Source: Flagellimonas_B algarum (GTDB lineage Bacteria; Bacteroidota; Bacteroidia; Flavobacteriales; Flavobacteriaceae). Taken from it: a stretch of DNA of 64,000 bases. A model generated the notes under the pieces. It had not been told where the DNA came from. It saw only the letters and a list, made by a program, of their open reading frames with translations, and ran no database searches. Position numbers and translations under genes: made by a program. Each line of letters starts with the position of its first letter. The first letter of the stretch is position 1. This document shows positions 1-7,152 of this stretch, in pieces. The stretch covers positions 1,116,001 through 1,180,000 of the forward strand of contig NZ_JBEVTG010000001.1 of NCBI RefSeq assembly GCF_040513375.1, written 5' to 3'.

Positions 1-181
1 GGTAAAACAGTTCTTCGGTTTCATTGTAATGGTAATCCTTTCTGGCGTTCGGGCCTGCTACCACCATGACGATATAGTCCCCGGCATCTTTGTAGAGGTT
101 TTTATTGCCAACGGGAGGTTTGAGGGTATCCCGGTTATCTTCGATCCATTGGTTGAGATTGAAGGGAGGAGCTATTGCCAT
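1..181 (-). CDS. 3-hydroxyanthranilate 3,4-dioxygenase, N-terminal part (3' end outside window)
   Basis: The minus strand from the ATG at 181 reads MAIAPPFNLNQWIEDN and continues about 60 codons to the window edge. It matches the start of the cupin-fold enzyme that opens the ring of 3-hydroxyanthranilate on the way to quinolinate and NAD. Visible signatures are the Arg in GPNARKDYH (dioxygen/substrate site in the family) and the iron ligands His and Glu in the DYHYNETEE stretch. It begins just beyond the terminator of the CAP lipoprotein gene, so it is probably transcribed separately. A tryptophan 2,3-dioxygenase gene lies at 26620-27582, so the organism probably makes NAD from tryptophan. 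The rest of the gene is not visible. Confidence 0.85.
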   Translation of the reverse strand, partial: MAIAPPFNLNQWIEDNRDTLKPPVGNKNLYKDAGDYIVMVVAGPNARKDYHYNETEELFY

Positions 182-221
182 TGCTTTTTATGGGTAAGTT
201 ACGAAACCTTCGCCACATCCC

Positions 222-255
222 TAAAAAAGAAAAGGCCCGCATTTTTGCGGACCTT
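222..255 (-). terminator. Rho-independent terminator of the CAP lipoprotein gene
   Basis: On the minus strand AAGG-x-CCGCA pairs with TGCGG-x-CCTT around a 4-nt loop (232-255), followed by a T-rich run (complement of 222-231). It lies 38 nt past the stop of the 293-784 gene. The minus strand just before the stem reads GGTTTGGTTAAG, a short form of the pre-terminator motif seen at 6099 and 28491. Confidence 0.75.
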
Positions 256-292
256 AACCAAACCATTGAAACACTTAATATAAAATCCGAAT

Positions 293-784
293 CTATTTTT
301 TAAAGAAAATCTGGGTAAAATACAGATCACCGTTGGTATCGGCCTTGATGCTGATCGTGGTGTTGGTGTAATCACCCTCTATGGTATTTTTATGTGCGCT
401 GCTGTTCAACCAACCTTGTAGGGCGGCATTGGCATTCGCATAGCTTTTGGCCACGTTCTCCGCTACGGATAACGCATTGGTCGCAGCGGCCACTTTTGAG
501 GCCCGCTCACTGAAGTTGTCATGGCTGATTTCACCCACGCCGATCATATAGTCGGTATGTTCTATAGCATATGCATATGCATCAGCGCTGAACGAAAGGC
601 TTTTCAAGCCGATATTTTGTCTATGGTCATTGATCAAGTCATGAAGCTCAAGCTCAATGGCTGAAATCTGTGCAGGAGTGGCTTCTTCGACCGTATTTTC
701 GGTCTCGATCTCTTCGATACTCGATTTGCTGCAAGAGGTGAAGGCAGCTAGACACAATACTAATGATACAATTTTAATTCTCAT
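293..784 (-). CDS. CAP-domain (SCP/PR1, YkwD-like) lipoprotein
   Basis: A 163-residue protein with a lipoprotein signal peptide (MRIKIVSLVLCLAAFTSCS, lipobox FTSC). After an acidic linker comes a compact CAP domain: HDLINDHRQNIGLKSL at the start, the metal-site-like His in ISHDNFSERA, VAENVA in the middle, WLNSSAHKNTI and a C-terminal YFTQIFFKK strand. These are the usual CAP signature positions. Members are extracytoplasmic; the bacterial function is mostly unknown, with peptidase and lipid-binding roles proposed. It is expected to be anchored on the outer membrane or in the periplasm. It stands alone, with a terminator at 222-255 and 267 bp of non-coding DNA before cvpA. Confidence 0.85.
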   Translation of the reverse strand: MRIKIVSLVLCLAAFTSCSKSSIEEIETENTVEEATPAQISAIELELHDLINDHRQNIGLKSLSFSADAYAYAIEHTDYMIGVGEISHDNFSERASKVAAATNALSVAENVAKSYANANAALQGWLNSSAHKNTIEGDYTNTTISIKADTNGDLYFTQIFFKK

Positions 785-1051
785 GGTTGTTGATTACCCG
801 TGGTTCATAAATCTTTCCGGAGGCTAAACTAGAGGATGTGCATCGCGGAACCACTAAAATGTCCATCACCGTCTGATTTTTTCGTTCAAACGCGCAATGC
901 CAGTAAAATCAATGGTTTTGGGAGGTTGGACGATTTTTTTAACGGAAAAAACGTGCCGTTGAAAGATGAAATCCCCCTTGGTCGAACGAAAATTGCAGTT
1001 CGTCGTCACCGCTTGGTTAGGCTATGGGGATGAACGGTTGGGTTTCGGCGT

Positions 1052-1567
1052 TTAGAGGTTTTGATCCCTCGTCTCGGACTCCTCTTTATCGGTAAATACC
1101 AAACTGAAGACGAAGGCACCGATATCGCGAACTGGATAATACAAGATGGATTCCTTCTTGGTCTGTTCGTTCACCAGGTTCATCGAAGTGGCAGCGCGTT
1201 CAAAGAAAATCAAAAAGGCGCCTAGGATGATAGCGACCTTCAAGGCTCCGAAAATAGCCCCGGCAATCCGATTCAGAAGACCGAGCATGGCAAAATCGGC
1301 GATCTTGGTCAAAAACTTACCGGCCAATTGCACGGCCACTACAATGACCACGAAGGTGATAATGAACGAACCGGTCTTGATATAGTGTTCGTTCCAATCG
1401 AAACGTTGTGATAGATAATCCGCCGCGATATATGAAAAGTGGATGACCCCGTAGATACCGGCGATCAATGCGACCAAGGAGGCCAGTTCAAGGAACAGGC
1501 CGTTCTTTAGGCCTTTGAACAAACCCCAGAGCAATAAAATCCCCAAGACGATATCGATAAAGCCCAT
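1052..1567 (-). CDS. cvpA: CvpA family membrane protein
   Basis: 171 residues starting MGFIDIVLGILLLWG. The open frame runs further upstream to 1675 but those codons lie in the divergent promoter, so the ATG at 1567 is chosen. Four hydrophobic segments are visible (about residues 4-22, 27-48, 65-85, 100-120), with the conserved WGLFKGLKNGLFLE stretch after the first. CvpA proteins are inner-membrane proteins first linked to colicin V production and later to envelope homeostasis; the biochemical role is unsettled. The C-terminal 40 residues are charged and probably cytoplasmic. Its promoter (TATATTTG, 1581-1588 minus) overlaps that of the divergent 1626-1982 gene. Confidence 0.85.
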   Translation of the reverse strand: MGFIDIVLGILLLWGLFKGLKNGLFLELASLVALIAGIYGVIHFSYIAADYLSQRFDWNEHYIKTGSFIITFVVIVVAVQLAGKFLTKIADFAMLGLLNRIAGAIFGALKVAIILGAFLIFFERAATSMNLVNEQTKKESILYYPVRDIGAFVFSLVFTDKEESETRDQNL

Positions 1568-1576
1568 CGGTGCTTT

Positions 1577-1609
1577 TTGACAAATATAGAACTTTGGTTC
1601 GTACCTTTG
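1577..1609 (+). promoter_or_regulatory. Bacteroidota-type promoter for the 1626-2290 pair
   Basis: TTG at 1577-1579 and TACCTTTG at 1602-1609, a perfect fit to the Bacteroidota -7 consensus TAnnTTTG, with a 22-nt spacer. Predicted start of transcription is near 1615, about 10 nt before the ATG at 1626. The element interleaves with the opposite-strand cvpA -7 element. Confidence 0.55.
1581..1588 (-). promoter_or_regulatory. -7 promoter element for cvpA
   Basis: Minus strand reads TATATTTG, matching TAnnTTTG, and ends 13 nt before the cvpA ATG. No good -33 TTG is seen. It sits inside the spacer of the divergent promoter at 1577-1609, so the two promoters overlap head to head. Confidence 0.5.
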
Positions 1610-1625
1610 TTTTTTGCAGATAGTC

Positions 1626-1982
1626 ATGGCGAGAGATGCCCTTTTAAAACAGCAATGGGACCGACTGGTGGTCAAACTTTCCGATCAATTTTCAGATGGT
1701 GATCCCCTAGACCTCGATGCGATCATCTATCTCGTCGGCGTCCAAGAACTCGGACAATTCGATAGGAGCTTTAAAAAAGACGAAAAGGTCAATTTGATGC
1801 ATATCGCCATATGCCGACTCTTGGAACCCTATGGGTATTATGAATTCGAATTCTTCGATCCCGACGGATGGCCGCATTATAAAGTAAAGGAAGCCCTACC
1901 ACCATTAAAGGCCGGTGAACAAGCCGTGCTGATGAAGGAGGCCCTGGTAACCTATTTTCTGGAAAAGGAATTCATATCATAA
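1626..1982 (+). CDS. Conserved hypothetical protein, soluble, 118 aa
   Basis: Starts MARDALLKQQWDRL; the earlier in-frame ATG at 1614 lies at the predicted transcription start, so 1626 is preferred. No signal peptide or membrane segment. The middle (DLDAIIYLVGVQELGQFDRSFKKDEKVNLMHIAICRLL) is predicted helical, and the centre carries an aromatic, acidic stretch (YGYYEFEFFDPDGWPHY). I do not recognise a characterised family; the pattern is like small conserved proteins of Flavobacteriia. The stop codon overlaps the next ATG (TAATG), so it is translationally coupled to the monooxygenase-like gene downstream, and both follow the promoter at 1577-1609. Confidence 0.7.
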   Translation: MARDALLKQQWDRLVVKLSDQFSDGDPLDLDAIIYLVGVQELGQFDRSFKKDEKVNLMHIAICRLLEPYGYYEFEFFDPDGWPHYKVKEALPPLKAGEQAVLMKEALVTYFLEKEFIS

Positions 1983-2290
1983 TGGAAATCAAAAAACCGT
2001 ATTACGCCGTCATCTTTTCGAACCTGCGCACCGAAGGGGATAATGGCTACCCTGAAATGGCCGATGCCATGGAAAAACTGGCCCGTACCCAAAAAGGGTT
2101 CCTGGGTTTCGAAAGTGCGCGTGATGGATTCGGAATCGCAATCAGTTATTGGGAAAGTCTCGATGACATCGCCAAATGGAAAGCCAATACCGCCCATTTA
2201 AAGGCCCAGGAAAACGGGCGTTCGCAATGGTATTCGTGGTACAAGGTGCGGATATGTAAGGTTGAACGTGAATATTCTTTTGAAAAGTAA
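1982..2290 (+). CDS. Antibiotic biosynthesis monooxygenase (ABM/HmoA-like) domain protein
   Basis: 102 residues forming one dimeric ferredoxin-like (ABM) domain: an opening strand YYAVIFSNLRTE, a helix with MADAMEKLARTQKGFLGFES, then GFGIAISYWESLDDIAKWKANTAHLKAQ. The central YWESLDDIAKWK pattern is the typical ABM signature. Family members include quinol monooxygenases and heme-degrading enzymes, but many have no known substrate; nothing here decides among them. Coupled to the preceding gene by a TAATG overlap. Confidence 0.8.
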   Translation: MEIKKPYYAVIFSNLRTEGDNGYPEMADAMEKLARTQKGFLGFESARDGFGIAISYWESLDDIAKWKANTAHLKAQENGRSQWYSWYKVRICKVEREYSFEK

Positions 2291-2354
2291 AAATTCAAGA
2301 CCCTCGATTAGCATAGTGTAGCATAATTTGAGACCTTTGAAAAAAATTGCAGCC

Positions 2355-4022
2355 ATGAACGAACCCATTCGATTTTCAAATAGCGACCGGCAAGAGACTT
2401 TGAAAACATTGCGCTCTGAATCCTTTGACCTAGTGGTCATCGGAGGAGGGATAACCGGAGGTGGCATCGCCTTGGATGCGGCATCGAGAGGCTTGAAGGT
2501 CGCCCTGTTGGAAAAAGGTGATTTTGCCTCTGGTACCAGCAGCAAATCGACCAAGCTGATCCATGGGGGCCTACGCTATCTCAAACAATTCGACTTTTGG
2601 TTGGTCAAAGAGGTCGGGTCCGAACGGGCCATAGTGCACAAACTGGCACCGCATTTGGTATTGCCCGAAAAAATGCTGCTGCCTTTGATAGAAGGCGGAT
2701 CCTATGGTAAATGGTTGACCTCGATCGGATTGAAGGTTTACGATATCTTGGCACAGGTAGAAGGGGAAGACCAACGAAAAATGTTGGGTAAGAAAGACGC
2801 CTTGAAACTCGAACCTTTGTTGCCCAAGAAGATATTGAACGGAGCCGGGTATTACGCCGAATACCGAACCGATGATGCCCGATTGACCATTGAGAATATC
2901 AAGACGAGTTTGCAATATGGGGCCAAAGCCTTGAATTACGCCCAAGTCACTGATTTTCTATACGAAGACCAAAAGGTGGCCGGGGTAAGCGTTGTCGACC
3001 ACTTGACCCATGAATCGTTCGAGATCAAATCGAAATATGTCATTAGTGCAGCGGGGCCTTGGGTCGACGAGCTTCGAAGTACCAACAATTCGAAAAAAGG
3101 GAAACGCCTCCATTTGACCAAGGGCGTGCATCTGGTCTTTCCACACGAAAAACTTCCGGTCAAGCAATCGGTCTATTTCGATATTCCCGATGGCCGGATG
3201 ATGTTCGCGATTCCTCGGGGCAAGATCACCTATGTAGGTACGACCGACACCAATTTCAATTTGGATAAAGATCGTGTTCGTACCGATTTGGCCGATGCCA
3301 TCTATCTGATTTCAGCGGTAAACAATATGTTCCCGGATATCCAATTGGAAATGGAAGACATCATTTCTTCATGGGCCGGCTTGCGCCCGCTGATCCACGA
3401 AGAAGGCAAATCGGCCTCCGAACTTTCGCGAAAAGACGAGATCTTCACCTCCGATACCGGCTTGATCAGTATCGCCGGGGGCAAATTGACGGGATACCGA
3501 AAAATGGCCGAACGGGTCGTGAACCGGATCACCAAGAAAATGGAAGAAGATCATGGCACTGAAGTCAATGCATGCAGTACCGATGAAATTCCGCTATGTG
3601 GTAATGGCTTTAAAAAGTTCAAGCATGTCAAAAAGTACATTGACGAAGTGCACGAGCAGATCAAAGGGGATGGATTCTCGCCTTACGATGCCTGGTATTT
3701 GGTGACCAACTATGGCAAACAGGCCGAACATATATTAAGCAACTACCAAGCATTTAAAAACAAAGACCCACGGGTACGCATGATCCGTGCTGAGTTGAAA
3801 TTCGGTATGGAGCATGAGATGGTCTCCAGTCCGATGGATTTTCTGGTGCGCCGCACGGGCCGCCTGTATTTCGATATCGACAGTGTACGCGAACATCTGG
3901 CTACGGTCGCAGACGACATCCAAAAATTCTTCGGTTATGGGGCCGAGCAGATCGATGCCATGGTCACCCAAGTCGAAATGGAAGTCGAAGACCACTCCAA
4001 TTTTTCATTAGAGCGGAACTAA
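2355..4022 (+). CDS. glpD: Glycerol-3-phosphate dehydrogenase, FAD-dependent
   Basis: 555 residues oxidising sn-glycerol 3-phosphate to dihydroxyacetone phosphate and passing electrons to quinone at the inner membrane. The N-terminal FAD-binding Rossmann motif DLVVIGGGITGGGIALDAAS is followed by the family pattern SGTSSKSTKLIHGGLRYL. The C-terminal third (from about residue 390) is the DAO_C-type helical domain. The chosen ATG (2355) gives an N-terminus like that of relatives; an ATG at 2328 would add nine residues. The 3' end overlaps by 4 nt the convergent gpsA, so the two directions of glycerol-3-phosphate/DHAP exchange are encoded tail to tail. No glycerol kinase or facilitator is next to it. 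Confidence 0.93.
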   Translation: MNEPIRFSNSDRQETLKTLRSESFDLVVIGGGITGGGIALDAASRGLKVALLEKGDFASGTSSKSTKLIHGGLRYLKQFDFWLVKEVGSERAIVHKLAPHLVLPEKMLLPLIEGGSYGKWLTSIGLKVYDILAQVEGEDQRKMLGKKDALKLEPLLPKKILNGAGYYAEYRTDDARLTIENIKTSLQYGAKALNYAQVTDFLYEDQKVAGVSVVDHLTHESFEIKSKYVISAAGPWVDELRSTNNSKKGKRLHLTKGVHLVFPHEKLPVKQSVYFDIPDGRMMFAIPRGKITYVGTTDTNFNLDKDRVRTDLADAIYLISAVNNMFPDIQLEMEDIISSWAGLRPLIHEEGKSASELSRKDEIFTSDTGLISIAGGKLTGYRKMAERVVNRITKKMEEDHGTEVNACSTDEIPLCGNGFKKFKHVKKYIDEVHEQIKGDGFSPYDAWYLVTNYGKQAEHILSNYQAFKNKDPRVRMIRAELKFGMEHEMVSSPMDFLVRRTGRLYFDIDSVREHLATVADDIQKFFGYGAEQIDAMVTQVEMEVEDHSNFSLERN

Positions 4023-5020
4023 TCCAGTTTTTCGGTCAGTTTTTTAAAGGTTTTTTTGGCACTCTTCCCATTGTAGAGGATCTCATAAACGGCATCGATA
4101 ATCGGTGTTTTCGATTTTTTTTCGTGTTTGGCATTCAACAAATGGGCACTTTTCGTGGCATAATAACCTTCGGCGACCATGTTCATCTCCATCATGGCAC
4201 TTTTTACCCGATACCCCTTGCCGATCATCGTTCCGAACATACGGTTTCTGCTAAAAGTCGAGTAGCCGGTAACCAATAGGTCACCGAGATAGGCCGAGTT
4301 GTTGATATTGCGTTTCATTTTATGGACCCTACCAATGAACCGCTTCATTTCACGGATGGCATTGCTCATCAAAACGCTCTGAAAATTATCACCGTAACCC
4401 AAGCCGTGGGCGATCCCTGCGGCAATGGCGTAAATGTTCTTGAGCATGGCGGCATATTCGGTGCCGATGATATCATCCGAAATTTTCGTCCTGATATAAT
4501 GACTTTTCAACTGGGCCGATAAAAATTCGGCCTTTTGGGCATCGGCACAGGCTAGGGTCAGATAAGATAAGCGCTCTAAGGCGACTTCTTCAGCGTGGCA
4601 CGGACCCGTGATGACACCGATCTGCCCAAAAGGGACCCCATACTCGGAATGGAAATGCTCACCGACTATCAAACCCGTTTCCGGAACGATCCCCTTGATC
4701 GCCGAGAACACCACTTTATTCGTTAGGGGGAGTTGGAGCTTCTCCAACTCGGCGACTAAAAAAGCGGACGGAATAGCGAAGATCAAGAAATCGGAATTGG
4801 CGATCACCGAATTGATGTCGGTGGTGATACGCAACTTATCGGTCTGTAGCTCGACGGCGCTTAAATAGTTTGGATTGTGCCCTTCATTTTCAATATGGGC
4901 GACGGCGGCGGCATTACGCATGTACCAGTGTACTTCATTCAAATTTTCAGTAAGCATTTTGATGATCGCCGTGGCCCAACTACCACCGCCAAGAACACCG
5001 AATCGCCAAGTCATATCCAT
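4019..5020 (-). CDS. gpsA: NAD(P)H-dependent glycerol-3-phosphate dehydrogenase
   Basis: 333 residues; reduces DHAP to sn-glycerol 3-phosphate for phospholipid synthesis in the cytoplasm. The Rossmann motif FGVLGGGSWATAI is at the N-terminus, with FAIPSAFL and the KG of SAIKGIVPET in the NAD domain, and the catalytic Lys region AAMLKNIYAIAAGIAHGLGYGDN near the middle. Start is ATG 5020 (M3 at 5014 is an equal alternative). A TACATTTG element on the minus strand at 5037-5044 is a candidate promoter. Convergent with glpD. Confidence 0.93.
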   Translation of the reverse strand: MDMTWRFGVLGGGSWATAIIKMLTENLNEVHWYMRNAAAVAHIENEGHNPNYLSAVELQTDKLRITTDINSVIANSDFLIFAIPSAFLVAELEKLQLPLTNKVVFSAIKGIVPETGLIVGEHFHSEYGVPFGQIGVITGPCHAEEVALERLSYLTLACADAQKAEFLSAQLKSHYIRTKISDDIIGTEYAAMLKNIYAIAAGIAHGLGYGDNFQSVLMSNAIREMKRFIGRVHKMKRNINNSAYLGDLLVTGYSTFSRNRMFGTMIGKGYRVKSAMMEMNMVAEGYYATKSAHLLNAKHEKKSKTPIIDAVYEILYNGKSAKKTFKKLTEKLD

Positions 5021-5036
5021 ATTCCATTTTGATGAT

Positions 5037-5044
5037 CAAATGTA
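5037..5044 (-). promoter_or_regulatory. -7 promoter element for gpsA
   Basis: Minus strand TACATTTG fits TAnnTTTG exactly, 16 nt before the gpsA ATG at 5020. No TTG at the expected distance, so only half of the promoter is supported. Confidence 0.4.
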
Positions 5045-5072
5045 AATAAATCCCCAAAACAGCTGTTAAGTA

Positions 5073-5099
5073 TTGAAAAACAATAAGTTATAGTTTTTG
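5073..5099 (+). promoter_or_regulatory. Possible promoter of the 5145 lipoprotein gene
   Basis: TTG at 5073 and TAGTTTTTG at 5091-5099, a one-base-longer variant of TAnnTTTG. The leader would be about 40 nt. Weak call from position and sequence only. Confidence 0.3.
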
Positions 5100-5144
5100 G
5101 CACAATGCTTGGTTAGTATTTAACGAACCATAAAACCGTGAGAT

Positions 5145-6062
5145 ATGAAATCAAGAAAACTACTTTTAGCAATTTTAGCCCTAGGGCTATTGACCACCTC
5201 CTGCTACACGGAAGTGATCATCGATGATGATTTTATCGTTGAGTCGCCGGTCAATACGGATCAAGTATTGCAATCCTTCGACCTTTGGTATGTCGATATC
5301 AACGCCTCGAGCGCCGACGGTGCCGTTCCGTTTTTGCAACGTGCTTTTACGGTCTCTTTTGATCGTGGGGTGGTTTTGGCGAACAATAATATCGTAGGGA
5401 TCGGTAAGACGGGTAACGGCCTGGGGATCGATGTGGGGTCGTACGCGACCTTGAACGGTGTGGTCGAGATCGATCACGACTTTGATGGGTTGTGGGCCTT
5501 AGAGGTATATGCCGTAAACAATACCACCATCGAGCTTTTCGATCCACGATCGCGAAGCAGCTACGTCTTACGCGGGTACCAACGGTCTAATTTTGACTAT
5601 GACCTCGTCTTTTATGACAATATCGATTACTTCTTGGAAGAATATGAAGCATGGGAAAAAACCTTTACCAGTGAGGTCGGTGCCGTGAACGAATTCGATA
5701 ACGAGAACTTTTTGCAATTCGTCGGGGGCAGTGCCACTTTTCGATCTTCGGTCGATGCCGTGCGTACTCCATTGGTGAACGTGCAATGGGACTATCAGGG
5801 CACCTATGAACTTTTCGATGTGGCAAACGATGCCACCTTGAAAACTTTAACACTGGATTATGACTTTTTGGGCAATGATTATTTTGAGCTCTACGTTATC
5901 AATGACAGTACGATCGAACTGTACCATGTGGCCAGCGAAACCGTCTATGAGTTTACGGGCCGCGGGTTTATTCAGTTTGCGAAAGCTGAGGTGAATACCG
6001 GTAAAATGCGTAAAAAATCAACGCGTAAGACCATGCCGGTGACCCGAAAGCGAAAAATGTAA
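5145..6062 (+). CDS. Hypothetical lipoprotein, 305 aa, with basic C-terminal tail
   Basis: Signal peptide MKSRKLLLAILALGLLTTSC with a clear lipobox (LTTSC). The mature part begins with an acidic run (IIDDDFIVES) and holds two similar halves: each has a strand-rich unit with DLWYVDIN or NVQWDYQGTYELF, a phrase of the type YVL/YEF near ELYxxNxxTIEL(F/Y) (ELYVINDSTIELY versus LEVYAVNNTTIELF). This internal duplication suggests two beta domains. The last 25 residues are strongly basic (KMRKKSTRKTMPVTRKRKM), unusual for a lipoprotein of otherwise acidic character. I recognise no named family. Monocistronic: promoter-like element upstream, strong terminator at 6121. Confidence 0.75.
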   Translation: MKSRKLLLAILALGLLTTSCYTEVIIDDDFIVESPVNTDQVLQSFDLWYVDINASSADGAVPFLQRAFTVSFDRGVVLANNNIVGIGKTGNGLGIDVGSYATLNGVVEIDHDFDGLWALEVYAVNNTTIELFDPRSRSSYVLRGYQRSNFDYDLVFYDNIDYFLEEYEAWEKTFTSEVGAVNEFDNENFLQFVGGSATFRSSVDAVRTPLVNVQWDYQGTYELFDVANDATLKTLTLDYDFLGNDYFELYVINDSTIELYHVASETVYEFTGRGFIQFAKAEVNTGKMRKKSTRKTMPVTRKRKM

Positions 6063-6098
6063 GGAAAGTAAATAGTCGTCGACTATTCTAATAAGTTT

Positions 6099-6115
6099 TT
6101 TGGTTGGTTATTTAG
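6099..6115 (+). other. Pre-terminator motif TTTGGTTGGTTATTTAG
   Basis: This 17-nt sequence lies 6 nt before the terminator stem at 6121. It is repeated exactly on the minus strand at 28491-28507, again just before a hairpin. Shorter versions precede the hairpins at 20253 and 232. Confidence 0.6.
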
Positions 6116-6120
6116 TTAAG

Positions 6121-6158
6121 AATCGCCTTGGGCACTTGCGCAAGGCGGTTCTTTTTTT
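6121..6158 (+). terminator. Rho-independent terminator of the 5145 lipoprotein gene
   Basis: AATCGCCTTG pairs with CAAGGCGGTT (one G-T) around a 10-nt loop, then a run of T at 6152-6158. It ends shortly before the convergent araC gene stop at 6168. Confidence 0.85.
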
Positions 6159-6167
6159 ATCCCCTCC

Positions 6168-7016
6168 CTAGCGGTGCCCCCGCTGTCTTTTAAAAGTGGA
6201 TGGGTTTTCGCCGACCACTTTTTTAAATACCCGATTAAAATAGGAGAGGCTTTCGAAGCCGCATGAAAAACAGGTCTCGGCCACATTCTTACCCATTAGC
6301 AATTGGCGCTGGGCATGACTGACGCGATATTGGTTCAAAAAGGTGGTAAACGTATTGCCCGTCGATTTTTTGAAATACCGGCAAAAGGCCTCTTTGCTCA
6401 GATGACATAGCTCGGCGATTTCCTGTATTTCGATCTTACGGCCATAGTGCTCATCGATGTGGGCGTAGATTTTGCGCAACCGTTCTTGTTCTTTTTTGCG
6501 GTATCGGTTGACGAAGGGCTCGTCATGCAGGTAAAACCGATCACTACTATTAGCCAGCAACTGCAATATGGCCATTGATTCCATATAAAAGGAAAACGGG
6601 TCTAGGCGGTGCAACGCCATCATGCGTTTGCCGACTTCCGACTTGGTCGCCCCGGTGAACACGATACCTCGCCTCGAATCTTCGAACAGCGTCCGTATAG
6701 CGGTCAGCTCTTCCGCTTTTTCAAGGACATCAGTGCTGAATGATGGTTTGATGTGGAGTACGTCTTTGATATACTCACTCTTCACCCCATAATCGAAATT
6801 CAAGTGCGGAATGTTCGAACCGATGAAAACGAGATCACTGCCCTCAAACTGACTGATACTATGGCCGACATGGCGTGTCGCACTGGCACCTTCAATATAG
6901 ACCAATTCGAATTCAGGATGGAAATGCCAATAGAACAAATGGTTCAATCGGGGCAAGTGCAACAGTCGGAACGGACTTTGGGTATTCGGCGCTATGGTCT
7001 CTAATTGCACCTTCAT
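6168..7016 (-). CDS. AraC family transcriptional regulator
   Basis: 282 residues from the ATG at 7016. The N-terminal half is a cupin sensor domain (HFHPEFELVYIEG, then SDLVFIGSNIPH), typical of sugar- or small-ligand-responsive AraC proteins. The C-terminal part has the two helix-turn-helix units: EIQEIAELCHLSKEAFCRYFKK and VAETCFSCGFESLSYFNRVFKK, ending in the usual GENPSTFK. It is divergent from the phyH - symporter - SDR unit and is the obvious candidate regulator of it. A perfect TATTTTTG element (7022-7029, minus) ends only 5 nt before the ATG, so the mRNA may be leaderless or nearly so. Confidence 0.9.
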   Translation of the reverse strand: MKVQLETIAPNTQSPFRLLHLPRLNHLFYWHFHPEFELVYIEGASATRHVGHSISQFEGSDLVFIGSNIPHLNFDYGVKSEYIKDVLHIKPSFSTDVLEKAEELTAIRTLFEDSRRGIVFTGATKSEVGKRMMALHRLDPFSFYMESMAILQLLANSSDRFYLHDEPFVNRYRKKEQERLRKIYAHIDEHYGRKIEIQEIAELCHLSKEAFCRYFKKSTGNTFTTFLNQYRVSHAQRQLLMGKNVAETCFSCGFESLSYFNRVFKKVVGENPSTFKRQRGHR

Positions 7017-7021
7017 AGTCA

Positions 7022-7029
7022 CAAAAATA
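7022..7029 (-). promoter_or_regulatory. -7 promoter element for the araC gene
   Basis: Minus strand TATTTTTG, exact TAnnTTTG, followed by TGACT and the ATG at 7016. The spacing predicts transcription starting at or next to the start codon. Confidence 0.45.
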
Positions 7030-7097
7030 GCACAAAAAGTGACTCTTGAATGATAATTGATCAATATAGTTCAAATAATCATCAATATGTAGGTAGA

Positions 7098-7124
7098 TTG
7101 CCCCCATAAACGACCGTAGTTTTA
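7098..7124 (+). promoter_or_regulatory. Possible promoter of the phyH operon
   Basis: TTG at 7098-7100, 16-nt spacer, TAGTTTTA at 7117-7124 (7 of 8 to TAnnTTTG). Leader would be about 25 nt to the ATG at 7153. Confidence 0.35.
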
Positions 7125-7152
7125 CACCATTGAAATTTTAAAGTATCAGGTT

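Noticed and set aside
836..1033. 65-aa plus-strand frame between the CAP gene and cvpA
   Set aside because: Low-complexity mixture without promoter, start context or recognisable domain; composition is like non-coding DNA. The 267-bp gap otherwise shows nothing I can support.
1568..1675. N-terminal extension of the cvpA frame
   Set aside because: It overlaps the divergent promoters and the next gene's start, and the CvpA family begins at the ATG used here.
4019..4022. Possible frameshift at the glpD/gpsA junction
   Set aside because: It is a simple 4-nt convergent overlap of two complete genes on opposite strands.
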